Shown: piece by piece, positions 4,926 to 5,717 of the stretch
Numbering within the stretch: position 1 is the first letter of the stretch
Layout of the letters: every line of letters starts with the position of its first letter
Source: Eikenella sp963548155
GTDB lineage: Bacteria > Pseudomonadota > Gammaproteobacteria > Burkholderiales > Neisseriaceae
Length of the DNA stretch: 5,717 nt
Assembly: GCA_963548155.1 (NCBI GenBank)
Contig: CAUUTP010000106.1
Coordinates: forward strand, 1-5,717
Direction: 5' to 3'
Notes under the pieces: generated by a model
Told to the model about the DNA's origin: nothing
Databases searched by the model: none
The model's input: only the letters and a program-made list of their open reading frames with translations
Made by a program: the position numbers and the translations under genes

Positions 4926-5440
4926 GCACTCCTTTCCCCGCCTCTTTCCGCCGCCGTTTCGCCGCCCTGTGCTACGAAGCCTTGCTGCTGGCCGCCGTAA
5001 CCTGCGTGGCTTTTATCCCCGCCGCCGCCGCCAATATGGTGTTGCATAATGTGCCGCTGCTGGCTGAAACTGTCGTGGCGTTGATTATCCTCGCCGTATG
5101 GTGGGGCTATTTCCGCCTTTGCTGGCACAGCCCGCGCGGGCAAACCCTGCCGATGAAAGTGTGGCGGCTGCAGCTGCAAACCCTCGCCGGCAGCCGACCT
5201 TCCTTGCGCCAATTGCGCCTGCGCTTCATCTGGGCCACCGTGCTGCTTTTGCTGCTGCCGCTCGCTTCATTCAGTATCCTGCGCCAACTCACCCCGCTGC
5301 CGCCTCAAACCGTAGCCGGCATGGCATTGGCGTGGTGGATACTGCCCATCGGCTTTGCCCTCATCCACCCCTCCCGCCAATTCCTCTACGATTATCTGGC
5401 CGGTACGGTTTTAACGGAGAAAGAGGCGACAGGGAAATAG
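4922..5440 (+). CDS. RDD family integral membrane protein
   Basis: This 172-residue hydrophobic protein has about four predicted membrane segments (roughly 18-36, 48-66, 101-119 and 132-148). The RDD family pattern is present: an N-terminal RRRFAALCYEALLL (10-23) with E where D is commonest, the loop SPRGQTLPMKVWRLQL (70-85), and the C-terminal FLYDYLAGTVLT (154-165), where D157 stands for the conserved D. The family sits in the inner membrane; some members have been linked to ion exchange, but no firm function can be given here. The ATG at 4922 overlaps the miaA stop (ATGA), so translation is probably coupled and the gene needs no Shine-Dalgarno of its own. A TTG six codons upstream (4904) is less likely. 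Confidence 0.88.
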   Translation: MSTPFPASFRRRFAALCYEALLLAAVTCVAFIPAAAANMVLHNVPLLAETVVALIILAVWWGYFRLCWHSPRGQTLPMKVWRLQLQTLAGSRPSLRQLRLRFIWATVLLLLLPLASFSILRQLTPLPPQTVAGMALAWWILPIGFALIHPSRQFLYDYLAGTVLTEKEATGK

Positions 5441-5457
5441 TATTACTGCCACAAAAT

Positions 5458-5469
5458 GGGCTACCTGAA
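5458..5469 (+). repeat. Near-match DNA uptake sequence after the RDD gene
   Basis: GGGCTACCTGAA, 11 of 12, with the same first-base change as the copy at 3959-3970. About 30 bases on, TACAGGTATCCA (5502-5513) matches the reverse word at only 9 of 12. The two look like a decayed inverted pair of the kind seen after the M15 gene. Confidence 0.55.
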
Positions 5470-5522
5470 GGGACGGTTGTGGTGTAAGTTAAGATTCAAA
5501 CTACAGGTATCCAAAATGGCAT

Positions 5523-5555
5523 AATAAGGCGGCGGGCTAATACCACCTTATTTTT
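5523..5555 (+). terminator. Weak terminator-like hairpin after miaA-RDD
   Basis: AATAAGGCGG (5523-5532) pairs with CCACCTTATT (5543-5552) with one C-A mismatch and a 10-base loop, and the run TTTTT (5551-5555) follows. It could end the miaA-RDD transcript, or it could belong to the junction with the IS element that starts just after it. Confidence 0.4.
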
Positions 5556-5556
5556 A

Positions 5557-5717
5557 GGGGCTGACGTAGATTAGCAGTTATGCCAGGCTACGAAAATGCA
5601 GATAACCAATTGTAAATTAAGCAAGAGAGTTCAAAAGAAACTACTTGAATTTTTTGTGCTCCAAGTTACCGCCCGTTCCGCTGCCGATATTGTGGACATT
5701 CAGCCCAACTCCGCCAT
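5557..5717 (+). mobile_element. Left end of an IS1595-family (IS1016-like) insertion sequence, cut by the window
   Basis: The transposase start at 5596 implies an element end shortly upstream. The GGGGCTGACGTAGATTAG starting at 5557 fits the G-rich inverted-repeat ends I associate with IS1016-like elements. Only the left end is visible, so neither the matching repeat nor the target duplication can be checked here. The exact boundary is an inference. Confidence 0.55.
5596..5717 (+). CDS. IS1595-family transposase, N-terminal 40 codons (3' end outside window)
   Basis: The frame from the ATG at 5596 is open to the window edge and reads MQITNCKLSKRVQKKLLEFF, then VLQVTARSAADIVDIQPNSA. This closely resembles, from memory, the start of IS1016-like transposases of Neisseriaceae (family pattern KLLEFFVLEVTARSAADLLGIQPNSA). 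The segment is the N-terminal DNA-binding region; the DDE catalytic domain lies beyond the window. AGG at 5585-5587, 8 bases before the ATG, can serve as ribosome binding site. Codons such as TTA, AGA, ATA and TGT differ from the neighbouring GC-rich genes, as expected for a mobile gene. Whether the full gene is intact cannot be judged. Confidence 0.75.
   Translation, partial: MQITNCKLSKRVQKKLLEFFVLQVTARSAADIVDIQPNSA

Noticed and set aside
523..5469. CRISPR array or other regularly spaced repeat system
   Set aside because: The repeated 12-mer is too short, lies in both orientations, and has irregular spacing; uptake sequences explain it.
5585..5596. AGGCTACGAAAA as another degenerate DUS before the transposase
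   Set aside because: Only 9 of 12 match and it lies inside the IS leader, where it is better read as the ribosome binding site region.

Overview
The window looks like chromosomal DNA of an Eikenella species (family Neisseriaceae, Betaproteobacteria). The main clue is a 12-base word, AGGCTACCTGAA, which I recognise as the Eikenella dialect of the neisserial DNA uptake sequence (DUS). It occurs ten times perfectly and three more times with one mismatch. The proteins fit this too: the C-terminal half of the NAD kinase is very like the neisserial enzyme as I remember it, and the genes use GC-rich codons.

Layout. At the left edge is the 3' part of argG (arginine biosynthesis, + strand). A 140-base spacer with three DUS copies follows, then hflX (ribosome-splitting GTPase, +). 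After a 46-base AT-rich gap comes an M15-family zinc D-Ala-D-Ala carboxypeptidase-like gene (+). It converges on nadK (NAD kinase, - strand). Each convergent gene has its own hairpin terminator, and the one after the peptidase is built from an inverted pair of DUS. nadK and miaA diverge from a 246-base region. That region holds a palindromic DUS, a probable miaA promoter, a 14/15-bp stem-loop in the presumed miaA leader and a one-mismatch DUS that seems to double as the miaA ribosome binding site. miaA (tRNA dimethylallyltransferase, +) overlaps a small RDD-family membrane protein gene (+) by ATGA, so the two are probably translationally coupled. After a decayed DUS pair and a weak terminator-like hairpin, the window ends in the first 40 codons of an IS1595-family (IS1016-like) transposase, with a probable IS left end about 40 bases upstream of its start.

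These are mostly housekeeping genes and do not form one pathway. argG, nadK, hflX and miaA serve arginine synthesis, NADP supply, ribosome rescue and tRNA modification. In enterobacteria miaA, hfq and hflX form one cluster. Here miaA and hflX lie within about 2 kb of each other, separated by two unrelated genes and without hfq.

I see no defence system, CRISPR array, phage module or clearly new multi-gene system. The points worth a second look are the several ways DUS copies are used (terminator arms, a Shine-Dalgarno, a stop codon, protein-coding sequence), the miaA leader stem-loop, the M15 peptidase with no signal peptide and less GC-biased codons, and the IS element at the right edge.
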